Below are positions 8,249 to 18,112 of a DNA stretch of 64,000 bases, one piece after another. The position numbers and the translations under genes are program-made. The stretch covers positions 119,507-183,506 of the forward strand of contig NZ_JMLE01000009.1 of assembly GCF_000685965.1 (NCBI RefSeq). The letters run 5' to 3'. Each line of letters begins with the position of its first letter. Position 1 is the stretch's first letter. Source of the DNA: Arthrobacter sp. UNC362MFTsu5.1. Its GTDB lineage: Bacteria; Actinomycetota; Actinomycetes; Actinomycetales; Micrococcaceae. The notes under the pieces are model-generated. The model did no database searches, had not been told where the DNA came from, and was given only the letters and a program-made list of their open reading frames with translations.

Positions 8249-8805
8249 GCCCGTCCTCTCCTGAACCACTCGGCGTCTGTGCCGTCGAACGGTGCCTGCT
8301 GTGCCTTCACGGCCTGGTAAAGCTGTTCTGTCTCCCGGAGCATGCGGTCCACGAGGTCCCGCGGATACTCCATACGCACCTGGTGCTCGGCGAATTCGTC
8401 TTCGTCGTCGATGTAGACGCCACGGGTCACGGACCGGATGACGTCCAGGTCCATATCGATCACGTGGAACTCCAGCGTGCCGGGCCGGAGGACGTTCCAG
8501 CCGTGGCCCACGGCGAGGTCCACGTACACCCGGAAGTCCCCGGGGTAGGTGTCGTCGTAGAACGTCGCCACGTAGTCGCCGGTCCGCGGAACAAGCAGGA
8601 CCGCGTCGGACCGGGCGTGGAAAGCCGCTCCGGGCCGCGAAATGAACGATCCCTTGGGCTGGAAGATCCACCAGCCATGGCTGTCGGCGCCGAGGTAGCT
8701 GCCCGGTACCACCCAGTGCGCGCCACCGTCCCATTTGCGGTTCCGCGCCACCACCAGGTCTCCCGGTGCCAGGTCCCCGGGAGGTTCGGCCTCGTGCGGG
8801 ATCAC
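8245..8805 (-). CDS. DUF402 domain protein
   Basis: 186 residues. The DUF402 core is visible: a beta-rich N-terminal half with [18 protein letters not shown] and the acidic cluster [13 protein letters not shown]...DEDEF near residues 110-140, which in family members holds the metal-binding aspartates. The family includes nucleoside tri/diphosphate phosphatases and an RNase-linked FAU-1 domain, so phosphohydrolase activity is possible but unproven here. The GTG at 8805 overlaps the dxs stop (GTGA), and its own stop overlaps the next ATG. Confidence 0.85.
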   Translation of the reverse strand: MIPHEAEPPGDLAPGDLVVARNRKWDGGAHWVVPGSYLGADSHGWWIFQPKGSFISRPGAAFHARSDAVLLVPRTGDYVATFYDDTYPGDFRVYVDLAVGHGWNVLRPGTLEFHVIDMDLDVIRSVTRGVYIDDEDEFAEHQVRMEYPRDLVDRMLRETEQLYQAVKAQQAPFDGTDAEWFRRGRA

Positions 8806-10775
8806 AGTTTTGGCAGGCTACCCGTAGTCGGGTGTTCCTGGCCGGGCAGGGGACGGGCGAAAGGCACCTTGGTCCCCAGGACCTGGGCAACGACGTCGTG
8901 CGTGATCTGGCGGGCCGTCAAACCGACCCGTTCCAGCACCTGCGCACGCGTGCCGTGGTCCAGGAACTCCACCGGCAGGCCCACCTCGTTGAGGGCGGTG
9001 TCAACGCCCGCGGCGCGCATTTCCTGCCGGATGCGTGAACCCACACCGCCGGCGCGGACGCCGTCCTCGATGCAGATGACCAGGCGGTGGCGGGCAGCCA
9101 GCGCAATGATGGACTTCCGGACCGGCAGCAGCCAGCGGGGGTCCACCACCGTGGAGCTGATGCCTTGGGCGCCCAGCCGGTTGGAGACATCCAGTGCGAG
9201 CTCGGACATGGCGCCCACACTCACGATCAGCACGTCGTTTTCGCTGGAGCCAGCGGGACGGCGGGCCAGCACGTCCACGCCGTCGCCCAGGCGCTCCAGC
9301 GCTTCCACTTCGGCGCCTACGCTGCCCTTGGAATAGCGGACAACAGAGGGCGCGTCCTTGATGGCCACGGCTTCGCGGAGTTCTTCGCGGAGCCTTGTGG
9401 CGTCGCGTGGCGCTGCCAGGTGGAGCCCCGGGACGATCTGGACCATGGCCATGTCCCACATGCCGTGGTGGCTGGCGCCGTCAGGCCCTGTCACGCCGGC
9501 GCGGTCCAGCACGATGGTGACGCCGGCCCGGTGCAGGGCAACGTCCATGAGCAGCTGGTCGAAGGCGCGGTTCAGGAAGGTCGCGTAGACGGCGACGACG
9601 GGGTGGAGCCCGCCGAAGGCCATGCCGGCGGCAGAGGTCAGCGCGTGCTGCTCGGCGATGCCGACGTCGAAGACGCGTTCCGGGTGCCGTGCGGCGAATT
9701 TGTGCAGGCCCACCGGAATGAGCATGGCACCGGTAATACCCACGATGTCCTGGCGTTCATCGGCGATCGCGGCGATTTCGTCGGCGAAGACCGATGTCCA
9801 GGACTGGGCGCCGCCCGCCTCGGTGGGCTCCCCGGTTTCGGGATCGATGATGCCGACGGCGTGGAACTGGTCGGCTTCGTGCGCGCGTGCCGGCGCGTAG
9901 CCGTGGCCCTTTTCGGTCATCGCGTGCACAATGACCGGACCGGCGTAGTTCTTCGCGGTCGAGAGGGCGTGCTCCATGGCCTGGAGGTTGTGTCCGTCCA
10001 CCGGGCCGATGTACTTCATGCCCAGGTCCTCGAACATGCCCTGCGGCGCCCACCAGTCCTTGATGCCCTTCTTCATGGCATGCAGGCTCCGGTAGGTGAA
10101 CTGCCCCACGGGTCCGCCGTTTTGGAGCTTCCGCTTCCACCAGTCCAGGGTGCCCTCGTAGGCCGGGGCCGCGCGGAACGAATCGATGGTGGGACGCAGG
10201 GATGCCAGGTAGTCGGCGAAGCCGCCGACGGTTGCCGCGTAGGAACGGCCGTTGTCGTTGACCACGATCACGACGCGGCGCTTCTTGTCCGCTGCGATGT
10301 TGTTGATCGCTTCCCAGGCCATGCCGCCGGTGAGGGCGCCGTCGCCCACCACGGCAATCACGTAGCGGTCACCGTCGCCGGTCAGCTGCCGGGCGCGGGA
10401 GATGCCGTCGGCCCAGGACAGCGAAGAGGAGGCGTGGGAGCTTTCCACGATGTCATGCTCGGACTCCGCACGGTCCGGGTAGCCGGACATGCCGCCTTCC
10501 TGGCGGAGCGTGCTGAAGTCCTGGCGTCCGGTGAGGAGCTTGTGGACATACGACTGGTGCCCGGTATCAAAGACAATGCTGTCCCGGGGGGAATCGAAAA
10601 TACGGTGCACGGCCATGGTCAGTTCCACAACGCCGAGGTTCGGTCCGAGGTGGCCACCCGTCTGCGACACGTTGCCGATCAGGAAACTCCTGACCTCCGC
10701 AGCCAGCTGGGTCAGCTGTTCTTCGGTCAACTTGCTCAGGTCCTGCGGATTCCGGATGGTGTCCAAAATTCCCAA
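8802..10775 (-). CDS. dxs: 1-deoxy-D-xylulose-5-phosphate synthase
   Basis: 657 residues. This thiamine diphosphate enzyme condenses pyruvate and glyceraldehyde 3-phosphate in the first step of the MEP isoprenoid pathway. The start is a TTG at 10775 with AAGGAGG 5 bases upstream, giving the family N-terminus [15 protein letters not shown]. The GGHLGPNLG segment lies near residue 40, the ThDP motif [16 protein letters not shown] near 150, and the pyrimidine-domain and transketolase C-terminal domains follow at 320-480 and 500-630. Length fits the family. It heads a four-gene unit (dxs, DUF402, unknown, HhH) linked by 4-base overlaps. Confidence 0.97.
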   Translation of the reverse strand: MGILDTIRNPQDLSKLTEEQLTQLAAEVRSFLIGNVSQTGGHLGPNLGVVELTMAVHRIFDSPRDSIVFDTGHQSYVHKLLTGRQDFSTLRQEGGMSGYPDRAESEHDIVESSHASSSLSWADGISRARQLTGDGDRYVIAVVGDGALTGGMAWEAINNIAADKKRRVVIVVNDNGRSYAATVGGFADYLASLRPTIDSFRAAPAYEGTLDWWKRKLQNGGPVGQFTYRSLHAMKKGIKDWWAPQGMFEDLGMKYIGPVDGHNLQAMEHALSTAKNYAGPVIVHAMTEKGHGYAPARAHEADQFHAVGIIDPETGEPTEAGGAQSWTSVFADEIAAIADERQDIVGITGAMLIPVGLHKFAARHPERVFDVGIAEQHALTSAAGMAFGGLHPVVAVYATFLNRAFDQLLMDVALHRAGVTIVLDRAGVTGPDGASHHGMWDMAMVQIVPGLHLAAPRDATRLREELREAVAIKDAPSVVRYSKGSVGAEVEALERLGDGVDVLARRPAGSSENDVLIVSVGAMSELALDVSNRLGAQGISSTVVDPRWLLPVRKSIIALAARHRLVICIEDGVRAGGVGSRIRQEMRAAGVDTALNEVGLPVEFLDHGTRAQVLERVGLTARQITHDVVAQVLGTKVPFARPLPGQEHPTTGSLPKL

Positions 10776-10860
10776 CGGGGCCTCCTTCGGGTGGTAGACA
10801 TGCCTTTTAACTCTAACGCCTCGACGGCGGGCCGGACGCAGGGAGCGATGGCCGCCACGC

Positions 10861-10897
10861 AAAAGCCCCGGCCTGTCGGTGACAGTCCGGGGCTTTT
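10861..10897 (-). terminator. terminator after acnA
   Basis: An 11-bp outer stem (AAAAGCCCCGG and complement) encloses an inner CTGTC/GACAG stem. The terminal A/T runs make it usable in both directions. It lies between the acnA stop and the dxs start. Confidence 0.85.
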
Positions 10898-10924
10898 GGG
10901 TGGTGCCGGTTGTGACCTCTGCCG

Positions 10925-13735
10925 CTAGTTGGCGGAGATCTGGCGCAGCACGTACTGCAGGATGCCGCCGTTGCGGTAGTAGTCCGCCTCGCCCGGGGTA
11001 TCGATGCGGAGGACCGCGTCGAAGGACTTGGCGGAGCCGTCTTCAGCTGTAGCGGTGACCTTGAGGGTCTTCGGCGTGGTGCCTTCGTTGAGGGCCGTGA
11101 CGCCCTCGACTGCGAAGGTTTCCGTGCCGCTCAGGCCCAGGGTCGCGGCTGATTCGCCGGCCGGGAACTGCAGCGGCAGGACGCCCATGCCGATCAGGTT
11201 CGAGCGGTGGATGCGCTCGTAGCTTTCGGCCACGACAGCCTTGACGCCCAGGAGCGCGGTGCCCTTGGCAGCCCAGTCACGGGATGAGCCGGAGCCGTAT
11301 TCCTTGCCTGCCAGGACCACCAGCGGGGTGCCGGCTGCCTGGTAGTTCTGGGCGGCGTCGTAAACGTACGCCTGGGGACCGTCCGCCTGGGTGAAGTCGC
11401 GGGTGAAGCCACCTTCGACGCCGTCGAGCAGCTGGTTCTTGATGCGGATGTTCGCGAACGTGCCGCGGATCATGACTTCGTGGTTGCCACGGCGCGAGCC
11501 GTAGGAGTTGAAGTCCTTGCGCTCCACACCGTTGGCCAGCAGGTACTGGCCGGCCGGGGTGTCCGACTTGAAGGAACCGGCCGGGGAGATGTGGTCGGTG
11601 GTGACCGAATCGCCGAGCTTGAGCAGCACGCGGGCACCGGTGATGTCCGTGACGGGCTCCGGCTTGGCCTTCATACCTTCGAAGTACGGGGGCTTCCGGA
11701 CATACGTGGACTTCTCGTCCCAGGCGAAGGTGTCGCCGGCCGGGGTGTCGAGTGCCTTCCAGCGGTCGTCGCCGTCGAAGACGCCCTCGTAGCCGCGGGC
11801 GAACATTTCCTTGTCGATCGAGGAGTCGATGACCTGCTGGACCTCGACCGGGTTCGGCCAGATGTCCTTCAGGAAGACGTCGTTTCCGGCTTCGTCCTGG
11901 CCGAGGGCATCGGTGTCGAAGTCGAAGTCCATGGTTCCGGCCAGGGCGTAGGCGATGACCAGCGGCGGGGAGGCCAGGTAGTTCATCTTCACGTCCGGGT
12001 TGATCCGGCCTTCGAAGTTGCGGTTACCGGAGAGCACCGCGGTGACGGAAAGGTCGTTGGCCTGGATGGCCTCGGAGATTTCGGCGTCCAGCGGGCCGGA
12101 GTTGCCGATGCAGGTGGCGCAGCCGTAGCCCACGATGTAGAAGCCGAGCTTCTCCAGGTACGGCGTGAGGCCGGACTTCTCGTAGTAGTCGGTGACTACC
12201 TTGGAGCCCGGAGCCACGGAGGTTTTGACCCACGGCTTCGCGGCCAGGCCCTTGTCCACGGCGTTGCGGGCCAGCAGTGCGGCAGCAAGCATCACGGACG
12301 GGTTGGACGTGTTGGTGCAGGACGTGATCGAGGCGATGGAGACCGCGCCGTGGTCCAGCTCGAACTCGCGGCCGTCCGCGGTGACAACGTGCACCGGGGT
12401 GGACGGACGCCCATGGGCACCGTTGGCGGCAGACTCAACGCGCGCAGTTTCGGTGGTGTGGGAATCGGCGTGGGTGAAGGAGGGCGGGTCGGAGGCCGGG
12501 AAGGACTCTTCCAGGGACTCGTCGACGCTGCCGTCTTCGATGCTCACGTAGTTGTGGATGTCCTTGCGGAACTGCTCCTTGGCATCCGTGAGCTCGATGC
12601 GGTCCTGGGGACGCTTCGGGCCGGAGATGGAGGGAACAACCGTGGACAGGTCCAGCTCGAGGTACTCGGAGAACTTGATCTCCTTGGAAGGATCGTGCCA
12701 GAGGCCCTGTTCCTTCGCGTAGGACTCCACGAGGGCAACGTTCTCTTCGGACCGGCCGGTGAGGCGCAGGTAGTCGAGGGTGACGTCGTCGATCGGGAAC
12801 ATGGCGGCCGTGGAGCCGAACTCCGGGCTCATGTTGCCGATGGTGGCGCGGTTGGCCAGCGGCACTGCCGCCACACCTTCGCCGTAGAATTCCACGAACT
12901 TGCCCACAACACCGTGCTTGCGCAGCTGCTCGGTGATGGTCAGGACGACGTCGGTGGCGGTGGCGCCGGCCGGGATGGATCCGGTCAGCTTGAAGCCCAC
13001 GACACGCGGGATCAGCATGGACACGGGCTGGCCCAGCATTGCAGCTTCGGCTTCAATGCCGCCAACGCCCCAGCCCAGCACGCCCAGGCCGTTAACCATG
13101 GTGGTGTGCGAGTCGGTGCCGACGCAGGTGTCCGGGTAGGCCCGGACAACGCCGTCAACTTCACGGGTCATCACGGTGCGGGCCAGGTACTCGATGTTGA
13201 CCTGGTGCACAATGCCGGTTCCCGGCGGGACGACCTTGAAGTCGTCAAACGCGGTCTGGCCCCAGCGGAGGAACTGGTAGCGCTCCCCGTTCCGCTGGTA
13301 TTCGATCTCCATGTTGCGCTCCAGTGCGCCGGAGTTACCGAATGCGTCGATCTGCACCGAGTGGTCGATCACCATCTCGGCGGGAGCCAGCGGGTTGACC
13401 CTCTTGGGGTCACCGCCGAGCTCCTTGACGGCCTCACGCATGGTGGCGAGGTCCACAACGCAGGGCACGCCAGTGAAGTCCTGCATGATCACGCGCGCCG
13501 GCGTGAACTGGATTTCAGTGTCGGGCTGGGCGTTGGGATCCCAACCGGCCAGTGCTCGGACGTGATCGGCCGTAATGTTCGCGCCGTCCTCGGTCCTCAA
13601 CAGGTTTTCAAGCAATACCTTGAGGCTGAACGGAAGGTTTTCTGCACCTTCAACGGAGTTCAACCGGAAAATTTCGTATTCGGTACCGGCTACATTAAGT
13701 TTGCCTTTTGAACCGAAGCTGTCCACAATGCTCAT
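10925..13735 (-). CDS. acnA: aconitate hydratase A
   Basis: 936 residues, the length of the AcnA/IRP-type family. It isomerises citrate and isocitrate in the TCA cycle using a [4Fe-4S] cluster. The cluster cysteines are in [12 protein letters not shown] (near residue 472) and [11 protein letters not shown] (near 538 and 541). The swivel domain with [12 protein letters not shown] and [16 protein letters not shown] is present near the C-terminus. An acidic/polar insertion around residues 385-440 ([10 protein letters not shown] region) is typical of actinobacterial enzymes. The ATG at 13735 has GAGGAG about 8 bases upstream. The upstream region carries a 22-bp palindrome. Confidence 0.97.
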   Translation of the reverse strand: MSIVDSFGSKGKLNVAGTEYEIFRLNSVEGAENLPFSLKVLLENLLRTEDGANITADHVRALAGWDPNAQPDTEIQFTPARVIMQDFTGVPCVVDLATMREAVKELGGDPKRVNPLAPAEMVIDHSVQIDAFGNSGALERNMEIEYQRNGERYQFLRWGQTAFDDFKVVPPGTGIVHQVNIEYLARTVMTREVDGVVRAYPDTCVGTDSHTTMVNGLGVLGWGVGGIEAEAAMLGQPVSMLIPRVVGFKLTGSIPAGATATDVVLTITEQLRKHGVVGKFVEFYGEGVAAVPLANRATIGNMSPEFGSTAAMFPIDDVTLDYLRLTGRSEENVALVESYAKEQGLWHDPSKEIKFSEYLELDLSTVVPSISGPKRPQDRIELTDAKEQFRKDIHNYVSIEDGSVDESLEESFPASDPPSFTHADSHTTETARVESAANGAHGRPSTPVHVVTADGREFELDHGAVSIASITSCTNTSNPSVMLAAALLARNAVDKGLAAKPWVKTSVAPGSKVVTDYYEKSGLTPYLEKLGFYIVGYGCATCIGNSGPLDAEISEAIQANDLSVTAVLSGNRNFEGRINPDVKMNYLASPPLVIAYALAGTMDFDFDTDALGQDEAGNDVFLKDIWPNPVEVQQVIDSSIDKEMFARGYEGVFDGDDRWKALDTPAGDTFAWDEKSTYVRKPPYFEGMKAKPEPVTDITGARVLLKLGDSVTTDHISPAGSFKSDTPAGQYLLANGVERKDFNSYGSRRGNHEVMIRGTFANIRIKNQLLDGVEGGFTRDFTQADGPQAYVYDAAQNYQAAGTPLVVLAGKEYGSGSSRDWAAKGTALLGVKAVVAESYERIHRSNLIGMGVLPLQFPAGESAATLGLSGTETFAVEGVTALNEGTTPKTLKVTATAEDGSAKSFDAVLRIDTPGEADYYRNGGILQYVLRQISAN

Positions 13736-13787
13736 CGCAGGACTCCTCTCGCAACAGTTTCATCTTTGTCGCGCGGTAGACCGCTTG

Positions 13788-13809
13788 CTAGTTAGGTCAT
13801 CCTAATTAG
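13788..13809. promoter_or_regulatory. 22-bp imperfect palindrome upstream of acnA
   Basis: Arms CTAGTTAGG and CCTAATTAG (8 of 9 positions complementary) flank TCAT, 53 bases upstream of the acnA ATG in an AT-rich patch. It is a likely repressor operator. Known actinobacterial acn regulators include AcnR (TetR family) and iron-dependent regulators. Which one binds here is unknown. Confidence 0.5.
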
Positions 13810-13889
13810 TACAAGGTCATACAAAAGAGCATGGGGTCAGCCGAGAATTCGGCGCGCGACGTGGGACTACTACGCCCATCCTAGTCACA

Positions 13890-15278
13890 TCAGGCCGGGG
13901 GCGTCAGCAACGCCACTGTCTCCATGTGGTGCGTGTGCGGATACAGATCGAACGCCCGCAGCCCTGCGAGCGACCAGCCGCCCTGCTGGAAGTACCCCAG
14001 GTCCCGGGCGAACGACGCCGGATCGCAGGACACATAGGCGACCGCCCGCGGCCCCGCGGCCATCAACTGGCTGACCACGGCTTTGCCCGCGCCGGCGCGG
14101 GGCGGATCAAGGACGACGGCGTCGAAGTTGCGGGGTTTCTGGCGCAGCACACGTTCCACGCGTCCCTGCACGATCTCCACTTGCGGCGCCCCGTGGAGGT
14201 TCTTCCGCGCGTCGCGGCTGGTGCCGGGGGCACCTTCAACGGACAGCACCGAACCGGTGACACCGACGGCGTCGGCGAGGGCTGCGGTGAAAAGGCCCGC
14301 ACCGGCGTACAGGTCGGCCACCACCGCGCCCGGCTCAAGGTATCCGCCGTCGTGCAGGAATCCTTTGACCGCCCCGACGAGGGTGTCCGGCGCGTCCCGG
14401 TGGATCTGCCAGAAGCCCTCCCCCGTGACACGGTATTCGTGTCCGGCGGCGGTCTCCTGGACCCAGGTGCGGCCGCGCAGCTGCAGCACCTCGCCCTTGG
14501 CCGGATCGAAACTGGCCACGGAGACGTCGTCGGGAAGCTGCGCCAGGATGCCGCTGAGGCGCTTGGCGCGGGTGCCTGCGGACGGGGCCAGCAGAACCAG
14601 CGGGCGCGATCCGTTGGCAGGGGCTGCCACTTCCACGCGCTCGACGCCCTGGAGGTCGGCGTCCCAGAGCTTAAGCTCGTTGATTCCGGCCACGGCGAGG
14701 GGCATCTCACGGATGGCAATGACCTGATCGGAACGGTGGGCATGCATTCCCAGCTTCCCGGCGGGCGTCACGGCAAAACTTGCCCGCGTGCGCCAGCCGA
14801 GGCCTGCCGCGCCGGGGGTGCCGTCGGCCGCCGCAGCTTCCCCCACAGCTTCGACGATGTTCTCCCGGCCGGCGGGGTCCGCCCACACAGCCGGATGTTC
14901 GACGCCGGCGAGCCGCTTCAGCTGTTCCGCCAGGACCTCAGCCTTGAGGCTGCGCTGGCGTTCCAGCAAGACGTGGCCCAGTTCGGCGCCGCCCACGGGC
15001 GGGTGGCCGTGGGACCAGGCACGCAGGGAATCAGCCACGTGCCAGAAATGGGGCACGCGGTCCGGTGACGCTTCGAGCACCTCCACAACGTCGGCGCGCC
15101 AGAACTTGGAGTCCTCGCCGGCGTCCGTCAGCCGGATCCTGACCTTTTCGCCGGGAATTGCGTGCCGGACAAACACCACGCGGCCTTCGTGGCGGGCCAC
15201 GCAGTGGCCGCCGTGGGCTATCGGCCCGACCTCCACCACAAGTTCGGCATGCGTGCGGGTCTGGGTCTCGGGGTTCAT
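13890..15278 (-). CDS. TRAM-domain class I SAM-dependent RNA (uracil-5) methyltransferase
   Basis: 462 residues. An N-terminal TRAM domain (about 10-68, with GPIAHGGHCVARHEG) is followed by a TrmA/RlmC/RlmD-type methyltransferase with ADLYAGAGLF (SAM binding, near 315), DAVVLDPPRAGAG (near 395) and the catalytic Cys in YVSCDPASFARDL (near 425). Only two cysteines occur in the whole protein. The segment where RlmD has its Fe-S ligands reads VPHFWHVADSLRAWSHG, so the [4Fe-4S] cluster is absent. M. tuberculosis Rv2689c occupies the same position beside its permease and ceo genes. The ATG at 15278 overlaps the permease stop (ATGA). Whether rRNA or tRNA is the target cannot be read. Confidence 0.9.
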   Translation of the reverse strand: MNPETQTRTHAELVVEVGPIAHGGHCVARHEGRVVFVRHAIPGEKVRIRLTDAGEDSKFWRADVVEVLEASPDRVPHFWHVADSLRAWSHGHPPVGGAELGHVLLERQRSLKAEVLAEQLKRLAGVEHPAVWADPAGRENIVEAVGEAAAADGTPGAAGLGWRTRASFAVTPAGKLGMHAHRSDQVIAIREMPLAVAGINELKLWDADLQGVERVEVAAPANGSRPLVLLAPSAGTRAKRLSGILAQLPDDVSVASFDPAKGEVLQLRGRTWVQETAAGHEYRVTGEGFWQIHRDAPDTLVGAVKGFLHDGGYLEPGAVVADLYAGAGLFTAALADAVGVTGSVLSVEGAPGTSRDARKNLHGAPQVEIVQGRVERVLRQKPRNFDAVVLDPPRAGAGKAVVSQLMAAGPRAVAYVSCDPASFARDLGYFQQGGWSLAGLRAFDLYPHTHHMETVALLTPPA

Positions 15279-17251
15279 TGGATATCCTGCAATTTCTTGG
15301 CTTCTTCGGACGATTTCAGCTGCCAGGGGACGCTGGCCACCATGACACCCGGCTCGAAGTGGAGGCGGGTTTTGATGCGGAGGGCGGTCTGGTTGTGGAC
15401 CAGCTGTTCCCACCACTTACCCACCACGTACTCGGGGATGTAGACCACGATGAGGTCGCGGGGCGAATCCCGCCGCATGTTCTTGACGTATTCCATGATG
15501 GGGGTCACCGTTTCCCGGTACGGGCTGGCGAGGACCGTCAGCGGCACCGGAATTTCGAGCTTCTCCCAGTCCGCGAGGGTGTGGGCCGTTTCTTCGGAGT
15601 TGATATCCACCGTGATGGCGTCGAGCCGCGAGGGCCGGGACGCGCGCGCATAGGCCAGGGCCCGCAGGACGGGCTTGCGGACGTGGGACACCAGGAGCAC
15701 GGCGTGGACCCGGGACGGAAGGGCGCGCGGGGAGGAGTCCTCGTCCACGGCCAGTTCCTTGGCCACGTTGTCGTAGTGCGCACGGATGCTCCACATGATG
15801 AGGAAGAGCACGAACATCGCAAGCAGCGCGATCCATGCCCCCTGCTCGAATTTGGTGATCAGCACGATGGTCAGGACCAGGGCGGTCATGCCGAACCCGA
15901 TCATGTTGATGGTGCGCGACTTCAGCATCCGGCGGCGCACGGTCTTGTCCCGTGCCAGTTTGAGTTCGCGCCCCCAGTGCCGGACCATGCCCAGCTGGCT
16001 TGCCGTGAAGGAGATGAAAACGCCGACGATGTAGAGCTGGATGAGCTTGGTGACGTCGGCGTTGAAGGCCAGGATGAGCACCAGGGCGCCTGCGGCGAGG
16101 GCCAGCACGCCGTTGCTGAAGGCCAGGCGGTCACCGCGCGTGCGCAGCTGGCGCGGGAGATAGCCGTCCTGCGCGAGGATGGATCCGAGGACCGGGAAAC
16201 CGTTGAAGGCTGTATTCGAGGCAAAAACCAGGATGACGCCGGTTGCGGCCACCACGATGTAGAACAGCACCGAACCCGGCCCGAAGATGGTCTGGGCGAT
16301 TTGGCTGATGGCCGGACTCTGGATGTAGCCTTCCGGCAGCGGCTGCCCGTTGACCAGGAATTCCGTGGCCGGGTCCAGCACAATGTGCACCTTGGTGGCG
16401 TTGGCCAGGTAGATGATGCCGGCGAGCATTGCGGAAGCGATGACACCCAGCAGCAGCAGCGTGGTGGCGGCGTTCTTACTCTTGGGTTTCTGGAAATTCG
16501 GAACGCCGTTGCTGATGGCTTCCACGCCGGTCAGGGCCGCGGCACCCGAGGAGAACGCGCGGAGCAGCAGGAAGGCGCCGGCAAGCCCCACCAGCCCCTC
16601 GTCGAACCCGGCCGCCGGAACAATCGTGAAGTTCGCGGACGGGGCCTCGCCGAGCTGGCCGGTTGCCGCCTGGAAGACGCCGACGGCGGTCATGCCCAGG
16701 ATGGACGCCATGAAGATGTAGGTGGGAACGGCAAAGACGCTGCCTGCTTCCTTGATGCCCCGCAGGTTTACCAGCGCCAGGATGACCACGCCCACGGTGG
16801 CAATCAGTGCCTGCTGGCCGTGAAGCGCCGGGACCGCTGCGGTGAGGTAGGTTGCCGCGGAGGACATCGAGACGGCAACCGTGAGCACATAGTCAACGAG
16901 CAGCGCTGAGGCCACGGTCAATCCGGCGTACTTGCCCAGGTTGACGTTGGCTATTTCGTAGTCGCCGCCGCCGGACGGGTAGGCGTGGACGTTCTGGCGG
17001 TAGGACGCCACCACCGTGAGCAGCACCACCATGACGGCGAGGCCCACCCATGGTGAAAAGGCAACCGCGCTGACGCCCGCCAGTGCCAGGGTCAGGAGGA
17101 TTTCGTCGGGCGCGTAGGCCACAGAGGACAGGGCATCCGAGGCGAAGACCGGAAGCGCGATCCGCTTCGGCAGGAGGGTGTGGGCCAGCCGGTCGTTCCG
17201 GAAGGGCCTCCCCACCAGCACCCGCTTCACGGCATTCAATATTGTCAGCAC
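15275..17251 (-). CDS. APC-family permease, KimA-like (predicted K+ importer)
   Basis: 658 residues from a GTG. There are twelve or so membrane helices over residues 40-470, then a soluble C-terminal domain of about 150 residues (KPVLRALAYARA...). The sequence around PKRIALPVFASDALSSVAYAPDEI and YRQNVHAYPSGGGDYEIA is characteristic of the APC subgroup that includes Bacillus subtilis KimA (YdaO), a c-di-AMP-controlled K+ importer. Two TrkA/RCK-type proteins, which gate K+ systems, are encoded divergently 190 bases away, supporting K+ as the substrate. Amino acid transport remains possible. Its stop overlaps the methyltransferase start. Confidence 0.88.
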   Translation of the reverse strand: MLTILNAVKRVLVGRPFRNDRLAHTLLPKRIALPVFASDALSSVAYAPDEILLTLALAGVSAVAFSPWVGLAVMVVLLTVVASYRQNVHAYPSGGGDYEIANVNLGKYAGLTVASALLVDYVLTVAVSMSSAATYLTAAVPALHGQQALIATVGVVILALVNLRGIKEAGSVFAVPTYIFMASILGMTAVGVFQAATGQLGEAPSANFTIVPAAGFDEGLVGLAGAFLLLRAFSSGAAALTGVEAISNGVPNFQKPKSKNAATTLLLLGVIASAMLAGIIYLANATKVHIVLDPATEFLVNGQPLPEGYIQSPAISQIAQTIFGPGSVLFYIVVAATGVILVFASNTAFNGFPVLGSILAQDGYLPRQLRTRGDRLAFSNGVLALAAGALVLILAFNADVTKLIQLYIVGVFISFTASQLGMVRHWGRELKLARDKTVRRRMLKSRTINMIGFGMTALVLTIVLITKFEQGAWIALLAMFVLFLIMWSIRAHYDNVAKELAVDEDSSPRALPSRVHAVLLVSHVRKPVLRALAYARASRPSRLDAITVDINSEETAHTLADWEKLEIPVPLTVLASPYRETVTPIMEYVKNMRRDSPRDLIVVYIPEYVVGKWWEQLVHNQTALRIKTRLHFEPGVMVASVPWQLKSSEEAKKLQDIQ

Positions 17252-17440
17252 TCCACAAAGCTAGTCTGATTCGGACGCGATGTCATGACGGCATGTGGCT
17301 GTTCGCCCCGGGGCCACTCCGCGGCGCCCCCGCGGCCGCCGGTGAGGCCGCCGGGCGGGAAGTTGCGGCCACCGGGCCGAGTGGCGCCGACGGCCGGTAG
17401 AGTCTTACGCAGCAACAGGAAAAAGACTGAGGAGGCACGG

Positions 17441-18112
17441 GTGGCGCACTTCGTGATCATGGGATGTGGGCGTGTGGGAGCTACGCTTGCGCACACCCTC
17501 GAGGATGCGGGCCATTCGGTGGCCATTATCGACCAGGACGACCGTGCCTTCCGCAGGCTCCGCACCGGCTTTTCCGGTCGCAAGGTCACCGGAGTCGGGT
17601 TCGACCGGGAGACCCTGAAACAGGCCGGCGTCAGTGAGGCGTACGCCTTCGCGGCCGTGTCCAGCGGTGACAACTCCAACATCCTGGCCACCCGGGTGGC
17701 CCGCGAAACGTTCCACGTCCCGCACGTGGTGGCAAGGATCTACGACCCCGGCCGCGCCGAGATCTACCAGCGCCTGGGCATTCCCACGGTCGCGGCAGTG
17801 CGCTGGAGCGCGGACCAGGTGCTGCGCCGGATCCTGCCCGAACAGCACCTCGCCGGCGACTTCCGTGAGCCCTCCGGCCGGCTGGTCCTGGCCGAAATCG
17901 ACCTCGACCCGGCGTGGATCGGGCACTCCGTCGCCCAGATCGAGAAGGCGGCCGGAATCCGGGTTGCCTACCTGACCAGGTTTGGCGAAGGTATGCTGCC
18001 GGCCGCCGGCACGTCCTATCAGGAGGGCGACACCGTCCACGCCATGCTGCGCGTGGACCGCAGCGCCGAGGTAGGCCACATTCTTGCCAAAGAACCCCCC
18101 AAGGAGCAGTAA
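17441..18112 (+). CDS. TrkA/RCK-type potassium regulatory protein (first of pair)
   Basis: 223 residues. An N-terminal RCK Rossmann domain with MGCGRVGATLAHTLEDAGHSVAIIDQD (GxGxxG near residues 7-12) binds NAD(H) or a nucleotide. A TrkA-C domain follows over about 140-215. A GTG start at 17441 is chosen because GAGGAGG lies 5 bases upstream; the longer reading lacks any such signal. It corresponds to one of the M. tuberculosis CeoB/CeoC pair. Such proteins assemble into rings on the cytoplasmic face of K+ transporters or channels. It is immediately followed by the second trkA-like gene with no gap. Confidence 0.92.
   Translation: MAHFVIMGCGRVGATLAHTLEDAGHSVAIIDQDDRAFRRLRTGFSGRKVTGVGFDRETLKQAGVSEAYAFAAVSSGDNSNILATRVARETFHVPHVVARIYDPGRAEIYQRLGIPTVAAVRWSADQVLRRILPEQHLAGDFREPSGRLVLAEIDLDPAWIGHSVAQIEKAAGIRVAYLTRFGEGMLPAAGTSYQEGDTVHAMLRVDRSAEVGHILAKEPPKEQ

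Noticed and set aside
9087..10928. Plus-strand open frame (613 codons) opposite dxs
   Set aside because: Antisense shadow; dxs has all expected motifs and a good ribosome site on the minus strand.
11480..13711. Long plus-strand open frame (743 codons) opposite acnA
   Set aside because: It is a shadow of the high-GC third-position bias of acnA: His/Gly/Val-rich translation, no domain, no ribosome site, and acnA is unambiguous on the other strand.
13788..13809. Classic DtxR/IdeR box upstream of acnA
   Set aside because: The palindrome has a 4-base centre, and only about 11-12 of 19 positions agree with the iron-box consensus, so it is reported as an unassigned operator.
15158..16909. Plus-strand open frame (583 codons) opposite the KimA-like permease
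   Set aside because: Low-complexity His/Gly/Asp translation without recognisable motif; the minus-strand permease with clear membrane helices explains the region.
17252..17440. Possible c-di-AMP (ydaO-type) riboswitch before the KimA-like permease
   Set aside because: I looked for the class consensus on both strands of the divergent gap and saw no recognisable match; the GC-rich repeats there do not form the expected fold by eye.
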